A stretch of DNA of 64,000 bases. Source: Enoplolaimus lenunculus. Its lineage: Eukaryota; Nematoda; Enoplea; Enoplida; Thoracostomopsidae. The notes below the pieces were generated by a model that saw only the letters and a list, made by a program, of their open reading frames with translations, had not been told where the DNA came from and did not search any database. A program made the translations under genes and the position numbers. This document shows, one piece after another, positions 49,421-61,662 of this stretch. Every line of letters begins with the position of its first letter. Position 1 is the stretch's first letter. Location: NCBI GenBank assembly GCA_030248215.1, contig JASANG010000258.1, positions 67,001-131,000 of the forward strand, read 5' to 3'.

Positions 49421-49783
49421 ATAATGGCTGGGTTTCTGATATCTTACTTAAGTATTTACTTAAGTTATTCTTAAGTAATTAATTTATTTAAGTAGCCGAC
49501 TTAAGTATATACTTAATTTTTTGAACAAAACAGTTGTACGCCAAATGTGAGCCATTGTCATAACAAAAAAGTAATAATTTTGATTTAAATTAAAAAGGCA
49601 CCACGAATCTGCAATTTCAGTTGGACCACAGTTTGTAGATCTGAACGGTCAGATTTAGACAGCAGCTTAAGTATTGACTTAACTTAAGTACGCTTTTAAA
49701 AATATAAAATGGCTAAGTAAATATTTAGCACGTACTTAAGTACCAAGTGATACTTAAGTAGGGTTTAAGAAACCCAGCCAATA
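49421..49783 (-). mobile_element. TTAAGTA MITE
   Basis: Ends are ataatggctgggtttctgat and taagaaacccagccaataa, inverted. Confidence 0.8.
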
Positions 49784-49805
49784 ATTGTTAGACAAGAGCA
49801 TGCAA

Positions 49806-50060
49806 TTTGGACCCTCGTCAGATTTTTTTGTAATAAAATGATAAGGTCCCTACCTTGCCATTTTTTCATTTGTAAAATTTTTTTTTGTAAAAACATACAA
49901 TTTTATCTTTAGAAATTTTTTGTGATAAAACCTTACAATTTTTCCTCTTAGAAAAATTTTGGTCATAAAATGATAAGGTCCCTCTACCTTACAATTTTTG
50001 AATTGCATTTCATAACATTTGCCAACGCACCCCCCATCAGAAATTTTTGCATCCACATTC
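49806..50060 (+). mobile_element. GGATCC MITE
   Basis: Repeated 'ataaaatgataaggtccct' modules; ends near 'cagaaatttttgcatcc'. It holds the first AATAAA after the PDE1 stop that I noticed (49832), not shown to be used. Confidence 0.6.
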
Positions 50061-50173
50061 TCCTATGGATTTTTTGTTGGAGTCAAGCAAAGACGTAATG
50101 CGTGCTAGGCGGCTTATCTTGTTGCCTTACAAAATATGCTAATTGCTTGCATACCTTGGTCTAAAGTTCAATT

Positions 50174-50453
50174 ATGTAAAGCCGTATTCACACGTGCAAG
50201 TTTTTGCAGCGAGAATATGCAGCCGCAAACTGCACGGCGAACTTTGCATTTTTCATCAGCCAATGAGAAAGCGGCTGCAATATATTCAGTGAACTTCAAC
50301 GATTGTTCACACATGTGAACTACATTCCTAGCTATGATTTTTAATGAATTATTGGCAGCTGCACATTTTCGAACGGGATTTTGGACAATACTTGCAAGTG
50401 CCAGTTGCAGCTACAAGTTCTTGCAGCAAAAACTTGCACGTGTGAGTAGGACG
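50174..50453 (+). mobile_element. TTCACACG MITE
   Basis: Ends are gccgtattcacacgtgcaag and cttgcacgtgtgagtaggac. Confidence 0.8.
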
Positions 50454-50609
50454 TAATTTTGATGTAATCAAATACGGTGTTTACCAATAAATGATTATCG
50501 TTCGTTATAAATGACAAAACGATGTACGTAACCCCGTGTATTGGTTGGCACCCCTGTGTCTGCCTAAAATTTAATTTCGGCACGTTTTCAAAATTGCCTG
50601 TTTTGAATT

Positions 50610-50773
50610 GGCGTCCCAAGTAAAAGATTAGGTGCGGAACGTTTTTATGCGGGTCTTCAACAGAGTAAGCTTAAGCTCTGTACTATTTTTTGCTTAGACT
50701 TACGTATAAGCTCATTGTTAAGGATTAAAAATATGCTTATGCTACTGTTACTGCCCTGTTCTATATATTAGCC
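50610..50773 (-). mobile_element. GGCC-1 MITE, degraded
   Basis: Ends ggcgtcccaagtaaaagatt and ccctgttctatatattagcc, with the 'cagagtaagcttaagctctg' block. Confidence 0.65.
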
Positions 50774-51126
50774 AAATCGGCAAACAAATGATACGAGTGT
50801 AGATTTATTGAAAATTGATCTAAACCTAAAATGGACCTACAATATATATTTTGGCTCTATTGCCAAATGTGGTTCTTTTTAAATATGTTGATATTCGTTT
50901 CACTGCTATGTAATATATCTTGGCACGTTTGGTTTAAAATAAAAATACTCTGCTATGATTTCAAAAAATCACAGAAATATTTCTACTTGCTGTTGTTGTT
51001 GTTGAAACCGGTCAGAATTGGTTTGAAATGTGGACCAAATTGGTAAAAATTTTAGTCCTGGTTCATTGAGACAACACAGTGCTCAGGGACCAATACGTTC
51101 TCAGTTCACCTATCCATGAAAATTTG

Positions 51127-51317
51127 GGCCAATGTTACTTTTAGGGGCGAAACAGTAGATTATGCGTATTCCTAAGCCTAAGATTGAGCCTAAGCGTTGC
51201 AAAAATGTGTTCCTAAGCCTAAGCCTAAGACTAAGCAAAAAATTGTAATGTAGAATCTGACCCCACTCTTTTATAGAGCCACCAGAAACCTTAACGCCCC
51301 TTAAAGTAACATTGGCC
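51127..51317 (+). mobile_element. GGCC-2 MITE
   Basis: Ends are ggccaatgttacttttaggg and ccccttaaagtaacattggcc. Confidence 0.85.
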
Positions 51318-51373
51318 AATTGTTTAATAGGCTTGAACCAGGATCACATGATTAATTTTAGCGAAATGAAATC

Positions 51374-51582
51374 TCAGGGGTGAAACTGGGAGGAGTGGGT
51401 TGGACTTGTCGTCCCATGTGGGACCAAAATCAGGGGATGATGATACTCTTGCAGATCAGCAGTGGACCTTATATTTTTCTCCATTCCAAAAAATGACACG
51501 TATATAGCATGCAGTAAAAAATTGCGTTTCATTACGTTTTCCAGCGCTCTCGCCATCACAAATTTCTGGATCCGCTGCTGAG
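51374..51582 (-). mobile_element. GGATCC MITE, degraded
   Basis: 'tgacacgtatatagcatgcagtaaa' and 'aaatttctggatccgctgctg' match the family's second half; the left end is weak. Confidence 0.5.
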
Positions 51583-51720
51583 ACAGATTCATAATTATAT
51601 TATGCAATACAAAAACGCGAATTGCTCAAATGCCCTTAGTTATGCTGATATTGTGGCAGGATAGTAAGCCCGATAGGTGAACATTTAAAACTACGACTTA
51701 TGCGCAGCGTATGCTGTGTG

Positions 51721-51915
51721 GGCCCACGTAAAGATCAGGGGCGGAACGTTTTTCTGTGGGACTAGAATAGAGTAAGCTTAAGGTTTAGACTAATTTTTTG
51801 CCTGGCTTAGGCTTAGGAATATGCTCATTCGTACATATAGGCTTATGCTTCGGCTTAAGCTTAGGCTTAGGAATAGGTTTATAATACTGTTCCACCCCTG
51901 TTCTTTACATTGGCC
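51721..51915 (-). mobile_element. GGCC-1 MITE
   Basis: Ends are ggcccacgtaaagatcaggg and ccctgttctttacattggcc, nearly perfect. Confidence 0.88.
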
Positions 51916-52207
51916 GCTGTCACACATTTCTGTCTCTGGGTGAAAGCCTAAGACCGCCGACTTTGTTCGGATCCTGTTCTACACATCATTTAGCTTAGGC
52001 TTTAGGCTTAGTATTAACCTTAGGGTCACGCTTAGATTTAGTCAAAGGCTTTAGGATACTGTAGAGCATGAAATTGTTGTAGAGACCACCTCAATTGTAT
52101 ATTTGGGCGTTTGTTATGGCATGGAAGAAAACTTGAACGCGCAAATTATTTTCGAACTGGAATTTGCCAATATTGAAAATATCTTTATGGTATCATGCTC
52201 CTAAGAT

Positions 52208-52402
52208 CAGGACCGGAGCAGCCACCCCCATACCTTCCATATGGGGAGACCTACCCCTATAGGGGCCCTCATCCTAACCGGTTGAAACAAAAACCCCCGA
52301 AGTTTTAAACTGCGAGTGGCTGCACGCTGGTTTCGCTCGCGATTTGAGGCCCCCATCCTGAAGTCTGTGGGGAGCCCGCAACCCCGTCTGCTCCAGCACG
52401 GC
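52208..52402 (-). mobile_element. hAT-N MITE, reverse orientation
   Basis: It opens CAGGACCGGAGCAG and closes TCTGCTCCAGCACGG; contains the 'aaacaaaaacccccgaagtt' block in reverse of the 38.9 kb copy. Confidence 0.65.
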
Positions 52403-52547
52403 CTACGATGCAAAAGTTTTCAAAAAAGTACGAACTCTGCAAACCCATTAATATTTTTGCTAAAAAATATAAATCAGGTAAGGCGATAATTCAAATATAC
52501 ACTTTGTACTTATGTGGAAAATCATTTAATCCTGGCTGTTTTTGGCG

Positions 52548-52920
52548 TAATGGCTGGGTTTCTGAAATCATAGCTAAGTGCAACTTTGTATAAGTATATG
52601 TTAAACAAATACTTAACCATTTTGTCGTTTTTAAAAGCGTACTTAATTTAATTAAATACTTACATCACTGACTAAACTTGCAACATTACAGATTGACACA
52701 TCAGGCATAGTAACTTTGGTAAAATTTCAATTGTACACTCGTGATGCGTCCTTAATATAAAGCAAAACTATGGTTTTCTTGTTATGAAATTGACTCTCAC
52801 ATCTGGCGTTTGTTTTCGCTCAACAAGTGAAATATTTACATAACTCGGCGGCGTAATCAATATACTTCAAGTGTAACCTAAGTAAATACATAAGTAACAT
52901 TTCACAAACCGAAAAATTAT
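52548..52920 (+). mobile_element. TTAAGTA MITE, degraded
   Basis: Opens taatggctgggtttctgaaa; closes aagtaacatttcacaaaccg; the middle is diverged. Confidence 0.65.
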
Positions 52921-53199
52921 TATGTTGTAACGGCTAGCGACTTGGATTCAAAAACTTGCTTTTAGTAAAATATCAGATCTAAAATGTGCAAAAACTTACA
53001 GTTTGCGTGCATTTAGACAAATTGAAATACTGACCAAAATTACCGTTCAAAAGGGGGGGGGGCGGGTACACAGTTTTTGTTGTGGTTGTCATAGTAGCCA
53101 ATAATGGTCCAATGATTAATTTTACACTTCGATATGGCTTTTCTTCACAGTGAAACGTAGTAATTGTTTTCGTTTGACTATAAACTTATTGGCCAGGCA

Positions 53200-53412
53200 G
53201 GCCCATGTATAGAACAGGGTCGGATCGGTTTCCGACGTGGCTGTAATAGAGTCAGTTTAAGCTTTAGACTAATTTTTTTGCTTAGGGTTAGACTTAGTCT
53301 TAGGCTAATGAATATTCTCATCCTTACGCTTAGGCTTAGACTTAGGCTTAGGTTTAGGCTTACGAATATGCTTATACTACTATTCCGGCTCTGGTGTATA
53401 CCTCGGCAGGCC
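53200..53412 (-). mobile_element. GGCC-1 MITE
   Basis: The left end is ggcccatgtatagaacaggg; the right end is decayed (ctctggtgtatacctcgg). TTAGGC core. Confidence 0.7.
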
Positions 53413-53469
53413 ACGTTGTAGCCACATATTACGCTAGTAGATCATATGGCGTAGCCATGATTTTATTTT

Positions 53470-53649
53470 GGCCCATGTAAAAAGTCAACGGCGGAACGTT
53501 TTTGTGCGGAACTGCAATAGAGTAAGCCTAATATTTAAACTAGTTTTTTGCTTAGGCTTAGGCTTAGGTATAGGCTCATTCTTATGTTTGAGTTTAGGCT
53601 TAGGAATATGATTATACTACTGTTATGGCCCTGTTCTACACACTTAGCC
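53470..53649 (-). mobile_element. GGCC-1 MITE
   Basis: Ends ggcccatgtaaaaagtcaac and ccctgttctacacacttagcc. Confidence 0.75.
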
Positions 53650-53654
53650 AAACT

Positions 53655-54120
53655 GTTTAACTATTGAAACGCGTTATGGTGGCCGTAAAATCAGTGTGAA
53701 ACCGGAATTATAAAGTACCGTAACATAAACTGAAAAGTTAAAAATACCGAAACCGGAACTGGAAAATAAAAAATACCTGTTACCAAAAAATTCGTACTTA
53801 ACGCTATTTTATCTCTTTAAATGCTGTTAACACACCATTTTGAATGCCAAAATCTTGAAACAAATGCAGCACGAGGAAATATATGATAAATTATGGAATA
53901 TGGCACAAATTGAAAATATGCCAATAGCTCAGATAATTATAGAAAAATAAGTTAGAATTTTATGCCAATTTTTCTTAAATTTACGAATGTGAAAATTTTC
54001 CAATACCGAAAATACCAAAAAATTGCGGTACAAAGATACTGGATTTATTACCGGAACCCGACAATGAAAAATACCGGATTTTTCTACTGCAACCAAAATT
54101 CCGGTTGCATTCTGCTCTCA
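53655..54120. other. Unassigned AT-rich stretch with repeated 'ccggaa' phrases
   Basis: Phrases such as 'aaaccggaactggaaaataa' and 'aaataccggatttttc' recur; similar sequence occurs near 8.86, 33.3, 45.6 and 61.3 kb. Probably a further dispersed repeat; ends not defined. Confidence 0.35.
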
Positions 54121-54336
54121 GTATCTGGCAGTTGTAGGCGTTGCCAAAATTTAGACGCTTAGGTTTCAGAGCTCTGCTTCAGTACTATAATTAAATGTTA
54201 CGTTATTTTTATAATACAGACCTTGAATAAAGTTGTATGCCCGCAACGCTTACTTCAGGCAAAACCCTGCGCTTAGATCGATGCTTTATCCATAAGCCCC
54301 AAATTTCGGTTCGATCTGCTAGATGAATGGAAATGG

Positions 54337-54448
<112 letters not shown>

Positions 54449-54720
54449 AAGTATACTACACAATATAAATTGCTAATATGACGCAATGATATATACATAA
54501 TATCGCTAAATAGTATGCTAATAATTATAAATTGCCCGTGAAACATTAATAACCTTGTCAAAGAATTCTTAAAGTTTGGCCAGAAAAGAACCTAAAATTG
54601 CCAAATATAACCTGTAACCGTTGCAGTTGAACCGGGTCGATTAGCGGTACTGCGTGGTTGCAGCGTAAGTATTATGGTTTGAGGGTAACCAGCAACTTCA
54701 ATTGTGTCGGTAAGTATACT

Positions 54721-54902
54721 GTGCCGAAGATCAGGAGCTGAACGTTTTTCTGAACGACTGCAATAGAGTAAGCTTTTAAGCATTAGACATATTTGTTGCT
54801 TACGCTTAATAGACTAATGTGCAAACCCGTTCTTACGTTTTGGATCAGGTTTGGGAATATGCTTATACTACTACTGTTACGGCCCTGTTCTATACATTGG
54901 CC
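54721..54902 (-). mobile_element. GGCC-1 MITE, degraded
   Basis: Left 'gccgaagatcaggagctgaa', right ccctgttctatacattggcc. A further right-end fragment lies at 54948-55009. Confidence 0.65.
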
Positions 54903-55407
54903 TTTAAATCCATGGCATATGGTAGACAATATTGTCATTTATACAGTTATGCTTAGGCTTGGTTTAGGAATATGCTTATAATACTGTTCTGCCCCAGTTC
55001 TTTTTGGCCGCAAATTGAAATAACAGATTAAGACACAAAAATTGCTACTCAGGTTAAAAACCTTAGCGTATTGCTAACGCTGTTCAAGACGTTTAGTGCT
55101 GAAGTTACGTCTGGTTTCTCGCTCGCTTCGATTGCGAAGTTTCCTTCACAACTTTATTTATGAAAATGTTTTTGAACAATCATAAGCATAAATTTGTTTC
55201 TTACTAATTTTCTGTTTTCGTCCTATGAGATTTATAGTTTGGTCAGTTTTTCGAAAAAACCTTACAAAATTGATTTCGCAAAAGTTTTGTATATCTGATT
55301 AGAACTCGACTATTCTTATGATATTTTCCTGAACAGGGATGTATACATGAAAGATAAATGGATTTTATTATCAAGGAAATTGAGGAACGGAGGTTGAAAG
55401 GCACTTT

Positions 55408-55569
55408 GGTTCAAGTTACTTTTAGGGCTGTCCCGCTTTATGGTGGGTCTGTAAAAGAGTAGGCTTTACATTCTAGGCTACATTTTTTGCTTAGATTTAT
55501 GCTTAGGCTTTGGTTTAGGCTTAGAAACACGCTTAATCTACTGTTACGGCCCTAAAAGTAACACTGGCC
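55408..55569 (-). mobile_element. GGCC-2 MITE, reverse orientation
   Basis: Ends ggttcaagttacttttaggg and ccctaaaagtaacactggcc. Confidence 0.8.
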
Positions 55570-55636
55570 AACAGTTTTGTAACCTTTTCATCACCTGTTA
55601 TGCCTTATACATGAAAAATCAGGCACACGAAATGGA

Positions 55637-55730
55637 TGACAAATGATAAGGTCCCCACCTTACAATTTTTGCGTTTCAGAACATTTGCCGGCCCGCCCCT
55701 CCGTCAAAAAATTTTTGGATCCGCTTCTGG
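55637..55730 (+). mobile_element. GGATCC MITE, right-end fragment
   Basis: 'aaatgataaggtccccacct' to 'tttttggatccgcttctgg'. Confidence 0.6.
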
Positions 55731-55878
55731 TTGCGTTATTTTAACCTTGAATAAAGTGGTATGCCCAAAACATTTACTTCACGCAAATCCCGGCGCTTAC
55801 ATGAATGGATTAATAGTTTAATGGGTAATATTAGAAGTATACTACACAATATAACTTGCTAATATGACGCAACACAAT

Positions 55879-56042
55879 CCCGTAGCCAAGAGGGGAGGCA
55901 GGGGGCTCAGCTCCCCAAGGAAACATTTTGGCCCCCCTAAAAGATTTTCAACCGTGCTTGTAAGTCACTGAAAACCTTTAAATGCCACTCCAGAAAAAGT
56001 TTTAACCCCCCCCCCGAGCAAGGTTGGCTGGCTTATGGGCCT
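55879..56042 (-). mobile_element. GTAGCC MITE, reverse orientation
   Basis: Opens cccgtagccaagagg, closes tggctggcttatgggcc; 'accgtgcttgtaagtcac' in between. Confidence 0.7.
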
Positions 56043-56295
56043 GTATACTTAATAGACTTAAACTGTATGCGAATAATTATTAATAAGGGGGGTGTCATTT
56101 ATTTTAGGCTTAGCAAAAAATGTTGACAATGTGGCTTAATTTAAATACAAATTGCAATTGCAGATTTCTTGAGAAAAAATTACATTTGGAAATAATTGCA
56201 TCTTTCGCATGCTTTAGTATAGTGAGATATTTACAGCCCGCCTGCGGTTTGGGATCTGATTGCACATATACGCTTTATCCATTTTCTGCAATAAT

Positions 56296-56692
56296 GTAGT
56301 GTCCCGAATAAGAGGGAGGTAATAAGAGGAAGGTCCCCATTTTGAGCCACAATCAATAGAAGTCCGTATTTCTAATAAACATCCGTAACGCTGGTAGAGT
56401 TGTAAAACCGTAATTAGAGTTCTGAAATGTCAACTATCTCTAATTGTAACGCATAAATGACTCCAGGACCAAATAAAGTTGAGTTCGAAACTTTATGGCA
56501 TGCTTAAGTTTTGAAAGTGTAGTCCTAAGTGTAATTTTGCATTATCGCTCAAGCTTTTGATACAAGACAAATAAACGTTTCATTCGAGGAATAGTTGTAA
56601 CACAGGATAACAATCCGTGACCGAATAACAGGAGGGCTTCCCCCCTTAGAGTCCAAATACATAACAGCCCCCTGTTATTCAGGTCACTACAG
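56296..56692 (+). mobile_element. GACCCG MITE, full length
   Basis: Opens gtagtgtcccgaataagag, closes tgttattcaggtcactacag; same internal order as 43711-44145. Confidence 0.8.
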
Positions 56693-57225
56693 TACTGCAA
56701 TAGAGTAACCTTAAACTTTAGACTATTTTTTGCTTAAGCTTACGTATAAGCTCATTATCACGCCTAGGCTATGGCTTTTAGGCTTAGCCTTAGAAATATA
56801 TATTCTTATTCTACTGTTACGGCCCTATTCTATACGTTAGCCAAAATCTTTGATCACGAGATTATCACAATAACTGATAGAATTACAATTTAAAGTAGAA
56901 ACAAACAAGTGTTTTGACTAATTTTCTTGCTTAAACTTACGTATAAGCTCATTCTTACGCCTTGGTTATGGCTTTTAGGCTTAGCCTTAGAAATATATAT
57001 TCTTATTCTACTGTTACGGCCCTATTCTATACATTAGCCAAAATATTTAATCACGAGTGTATCACAATAACCGATAGAATTACAATTTGAAGTTGAGACA
57101 AACAAACGTTTTGACTAATTTTCTTGCTTAAACTTACGTATAAGCTCATTCTTACGCCTAGGCTATGACTTTTAGGTTAAGGCTTAAAAATATATATTCT
57201 TATTCTACTGTTACGGCCCTATTCC
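56690..57225 (-). repeat. GGCC-1 right-half fragments in three tandem units of about 197 bp
   Basis: The block 'tattcttattctactgttac' recurs at 56801, 56999 and 57195 with its flanking 'aattacaatttgaagt' and 'cttgcttaaacttacgtata'. A truncated MITE plus host flank has been duplicated twice. Confidence 0.75.
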
Positions 57226-57764
57226 TTGAGGCATCGACAAATGTTAAATCTACGCCTGAAATCCTATATGCATATTAAAATATACAGAATTTTATGGTGT
57301 CACACTAGTTCCGTTCTTCTTTAAACGACATTTCATGTCTTTTTGGCTGTTCCGTCCAATTTTATATATTATTTTCGAGCGAAGAAATATTATATTTCTC
57401 CAACAGCTTTGTATAATACAGCTTATACCCTTAGGGTACAAGCCAACGTGTCTATAGTCCTTGCACAAAAGCGGACCATGTTTCTAGTGTTTAAGAGAGA
57501 AATAACCGATACAAAACGAAGCCTTGCTTGATTTGTGGCTTGAGGGGACACATGGGTGACTACCCCAGCTGATATTTTTCTTATCAGGTAAAAAATGTAG
57601 CATATTTAACCCTGGTTAACGATTTCAAATTCAAGTGACCAATGGTTTATAGTATAGCCTTATGCCGCTGGCCCCCGGCACAACTTAGTATACTGGCTAA
57701 CGCGGCTGAGCTTTTTGAATCGATTAGCTATGTATCCTGGTAGTATTTTATGTAAAAGTCTTTT

Positions 57765-58138
57765 GTGCCTATGGCTATTTTTTGTCGCTTTCAATGGGTG
57801 AATTCAGTTGTTTTCAACCCGGGTTCATTCACAAACCCGTCGGATAATAGCGATATTAATGCAGATAAAGCCTTTACTGATACGATGAATGCAGGCCGGA
57901 TTGCGTTACGAGAGGGTATCGAGATCACAGTGTGTGAGTGGCGAACGACTATCGAGATAATTATTTGACCTGTTCAGAGTGTACCTGTAATACGGTCTAC
58001 TTTCGTTGTTACACCGTCAAAGAATTTTTACTCAAATCTCTCGCCTCCCGTACTCGCTCTTGTAGACTGCCAGGGCCTGATATCCTGTACAGTCAGCTGC
58101 GCTGTAAGGGATTCGCGGAGGGTCAGCTCTCAAAGTGA
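57765..58138 (+). other. GC-richer patch with two overlapping open stretches, unassigned
   Basis: Composition and codon texture differ from the AT-rich flanks. One frame contains FTNPSDNSDINADKAFTDTM; the next contains a Cys-containing stretch ending SRLPGPDILY-like sequence and a TGA at 58136. No convincing splice sites, start or family match were found. It could be part of a neighbouring gene, or chance. The surrounding 57240-57760 and 58140-58470 show nothing recognisable. Confidence 0.25.
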
Positions 58139-58471
58139 ATGGATCAATTTTACAAGGATAGGTGCCAAACCGGTAGGACAGTATTTTAATACGGCAGTGT
58201 CGCAATATTCATACCTCGGCCCGGGCCCGCTGATGGTTTGAAAGGCTCACTATGAGATCCATTGGGTGTGTTGAAACGGTTGTATTATCCGTTCAATCAG
58301 TTTTAGGGTATTATTTTATCAGAAGAGAGAGAGTATGAATGTGTATCTTTGACGCTCGTTGTTATCTGAACAGATGCCATAGCTAACGTGTGCTTTTAAG
58401 GCGATAAGCATAATATAATGCATATTGATTATATTTTAGACACGGCTGACAATTCTGTAGGATTTTTTTTG

Positions 58472-58657
58472 TCAATGAACACGTTTCTTGAAATAGCGGC
58501 GGCTTTGAAGAAATATTATTACACTGCAAAAAAATGTTGAGTCAAATTGAGTCTCGATGAAATAGGCTGTATGGGACTACACAAAATGAGTCAAATTCAA
58601 CTCCTTGTCAATGCACACGCTTCTTGAAGTAGCGGTGGTTTTGAAGAAATATTATTA
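58472..58657 (+). repeat. Tandem duplication of flank plus FB-CACTG left half
   Basis: 'ttgaagaaatattattacac' precedes both FB-CACTG left ends (58522 and 58658). The first copy (58522-58605) is truncated, the second full. The duplication unit is about 136 bp. Confidence 0.75.
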
Positions 58658-58863
58658 CACTGCAAAAAATGGTGACTCAAATTGAGTGTCTATGAAACAG
58701 GCTATATGGGAGTACACAAAATGAGTCAAATTCAACTCCTCTAGAGTCAAATTCAACTCGCTGAGTAGCACGTTTGACTCTGGTTTAGTCGAATTTGACT
58801 CTGTGTAGTTTCGTAGAGCCTATTTCGAAAAGAGTCAATTTGACTCATCATTTTTTTGCTGTG
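58658..58863. mobile_element. FB-CACTG foldback MITE
   Basis: Opens cactgcaaaaaatggtgact; closes gactcatcatttttttgctgtg; TA on both sides. Confidence 0.82.
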
Positions 58864-59018
58864 TAAGTGGAGTTAAACAGGAGTATTTGATACGCCTGTG
58901 GCTATAATTGGGTGTATATTAAATAACCTAAACTACCTTGAACGGTCGGGAACATAAGACGATTAGGTTTAAAAATACCCTTTGCATGAATAGAAGTCAA
59001 AAAATTTCGCACACAACA

Positions 59019-59185
59019 CTGTAAATTCAAGTGAGTTGATTTGATCAACCCAGACAGCTAATTTGTCATTTGTGGTTATTTTTGAGTTAAAAACAGTAAA
59101 CATTAACTCTGAGCTGATTGAATACAGGGTGAGATGATTATAATTAACTCAAAATCAGTTCAATCAACTCAGAATTTTGAGGTTT
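59019..59185. mobile_element. CTGTAAAT MITE, right end missing
   Basis: Opens cactgtaaattcaagtgagt; body of AACTCA/GAGTT phrases; broken at 'tcagaattttgagg' by a GTAGCC element. Confidence 0.65.
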
Positions 59186-59208
59186 TTTTGGAAAGCCGTG
59201 GGCCCTTC

Positions 59209-59351
59209 CGCTTCCCCCCCCCCGTAAAAAATTTTCAGGAGGGGCATTTAAAGGTTTTCAATAACTTAGAAACATGGTTGAAAACCTTCTAGGGAGGCTA
59301 AAAATTTTCCAGGAGAACTGAGCCCTACTGTCCCCCCTTGGCTACGGGCCC
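59209..59351 (+). mobile_element. GTAGCC MITE
   Basis: 'ttttcaggaggggcattt' to ccccttggctacgggcccg; the left terminus is degraded into a C run. Confidence 0.65.
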
Positions 59352-59383
59352 GTGTCCAAAACGGTAATATAACCAACGCATAT

Positions 59384-59573
59384 GGTCCGTATAAGCATAT
59401 TCCTAAGCCTAAGCCTATGCCTAAGTGTAAGCCTAAAGCGTAAGAATGAGCATATTCCTAAGCATAAGCCTAAGCCTAAGCCAAGCAAAAAAATTAGTCT
59501 AAAGCTTATGCTTATTCCATTTTAGTCCAGCAGAAAAACGTTCCGCCCCCCCTGATCTTTCCATGGATCCTCT
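59384..59573 (+). mobile_element. GGCC-1 MITE, left end lost
   Basis: GCCTAA core through 'cagcagaaaaacgttccgcc' to cctgatctttccatggatcc. Confidence 0.7.
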
Positions 59574-59959
59574 CTTGGATATTCGGGTGGGGGGGGGAGG
59601 CTTCTGGCAGTTTAATCTCACAAGAAATGACTTTCGTTAGAAAATTGATTTCGAGCAAAAAAAGAATAATCTGAGTATTGAAATTTGAAAAACGATTACA
59701 CACAAAGAAATTGTCTTGTAATTTCAACACTCTTAAGGTTACGCTATACTTTACTGAGTTCGATGCCGTCGCAAGCCGGCGTACGGCTGCATGCTGTAAT
59801 TTTTAATTTTTAAATATTAAAGAATAAAAATTTTCAATTTTTGAACGGTTCTTGAATTGAGACATAAGATATTGTATTCAAGAAGTTATTGTTTCAAATT
59901 TATATAACAAAAATTCATTAATTTCAAGAAATAATTGTCTTATATTTAAGAACTGATTT

Positions 59960-60957
59960 TCACATTTTGATGTACTGGAGTGAGGGGGGCAGTATGAGGG
60001 GGATGCCCATTTTGAGTTTTAATCAATAAGAGTAGGTATCCCTACACTGTAAATGCCAGTGAGTTAATTCTAATTCACACTGAGTTGATTTAACTCAGAA
60101 ATCTGAGTTCTGAAAGTCCTATTTCAGAATGAGTTCATAAATTAACCATTCCTGACGTAGTTGCTTTATTAACTCAGGCTGAGTTTTACAACCAATTGTC
60201 GGTGAGTTGATTTCATTTTTTAGTTTGCAGCGAGTTGGCAGTTAAATAAAATAGGCGGTTATAGACATCCACAAACCATGATACGCTTGTAACAAGTGGG
60301 GTTTTGGCTGTGTAAACTTAGAAATAGGTTTTGGCTAAAAGTTTTACAAATCATTTATTTGTTTCATTACTGCAAAGGTTATACATAACAAAAAATTACA
60401 AAAAATGATTTCAATTCAAAACATTTCAATGTATAAATTTAGCAGCTAGTATTTGCGTCCGCGGATTGTTTGAAATATTTTCGAAATGTCTTCACTACGG
60501 GGCTTCCATATTGATCCGCATCAATGTCGTAAATTTCGGTCTGGAGAAACTCGAAAAAATTTCGAAGGCACCATTCGTATTCGACGCCAAAAACATAGTG
60601 AGCTTTGAACAATTCGTCCGTTGCTCGTACTGCCGAATTATCTCTAATTGTAGCGCATAAAAGACTCCAGGACTAAATAAAGTTGAATTAGAAACTTTAA
60701 AGCGTACTTAAGTTTTGAAAGTATATTCCTAAAAGTATAACCTTGCATTATCGCTCAACCTATTAATATAATACAAATAAACGTTTAATTCAATGGTTAG
60801 TAGTAATACCTGATATATATCAGTAACGAAGGGCGACGGAGGGCGGGTTAAAAAATTAATAACAGTCTGTAACCGAATAACAGGGGGTACCCTCTGGAGA
60901 GGCCAAATAAATATCAGTCCCCCCTCTAATTTAGGTCACTACAGTATATAATGAAGA
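59960..60957 (+). mobile_element. GACCCG MITE interrupted by about 580 bp
   Basis: The left part (59970-60045) carries 'gatgcccattttgagttttaatcaataagag'-type sequence in two short phrases, and the right part (60637-60957) resumes with 'tctctaattgtagcgcataa' and ends aatttaggtcactacagta. The insert begins with a CTGTAAAT element (60046-60212). Confidence 0.65.
60046..60212. mobile_element. CTGTAAAT MITE nested in GACCCG MITE
   Basis: Opens cactgtaaatgccagtgagt; paired GAGTT/AACTCA blocks; its right end near 'caattgtcggtgagttgatt' is imperfect. Confidence 0.6.
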
Positions 60958-61662
60958 CTATTTGTTCAGTCTATATTCTTAAGAATGTTAATGATCGAAC
61001 CATAAAATATACCCGAATTTAAAGTATGGAATTCAAGACATATATTTCGAGAGTCTGCTAAGACATAAATAACTGAATATTTAGTCGCTGTTTCTTTGAC
61101 AATTTATTGTGTGTCAGAACGCTTAAGTTCTAGATGATTTGGTTACGAAGTTGCCTTTCAATAGAGGGGTAATATTGGTTCGGCGTATGATATTCACATC
61201 TCACAGTCATATTTTTAAAAAAGCAACTTAAACTAGCGTATTAATGTTCTCACAAGAATACAGCGCCTATAAAATGTTCTTTATTGATTACAAGTTCCGG
61301 ATCCGATTTAGCAGGTTCCAGTTCCGGATACGATTTCGTGATTGCAAACCGGAATCATAAGTTTTAGCTTTGCTACCTGGTTCGGTAAAATATCAAAGAG
61401 AATTGACGGATATCCTTAGTTGACGAATCTAAAAAATAGGCTTTGCGATAACCTTCAGGATCTTAAAGTTAAAAAACTTTAGCGCTCAATTCGAATAAAT
61501 TTAACTCACTGTTCTAATCCTTCGAAACAAAATTCATACTCCCTGACCAGCACAGGTTTTCAGTTGTCTCCACGTATAAGAAGTCATCTCATCTGTTTCG
61601 CATTAGGACATCATATGTTTATTTAAATTTGTTTAATTTTTTGAACAAAATCTGTACAAACT

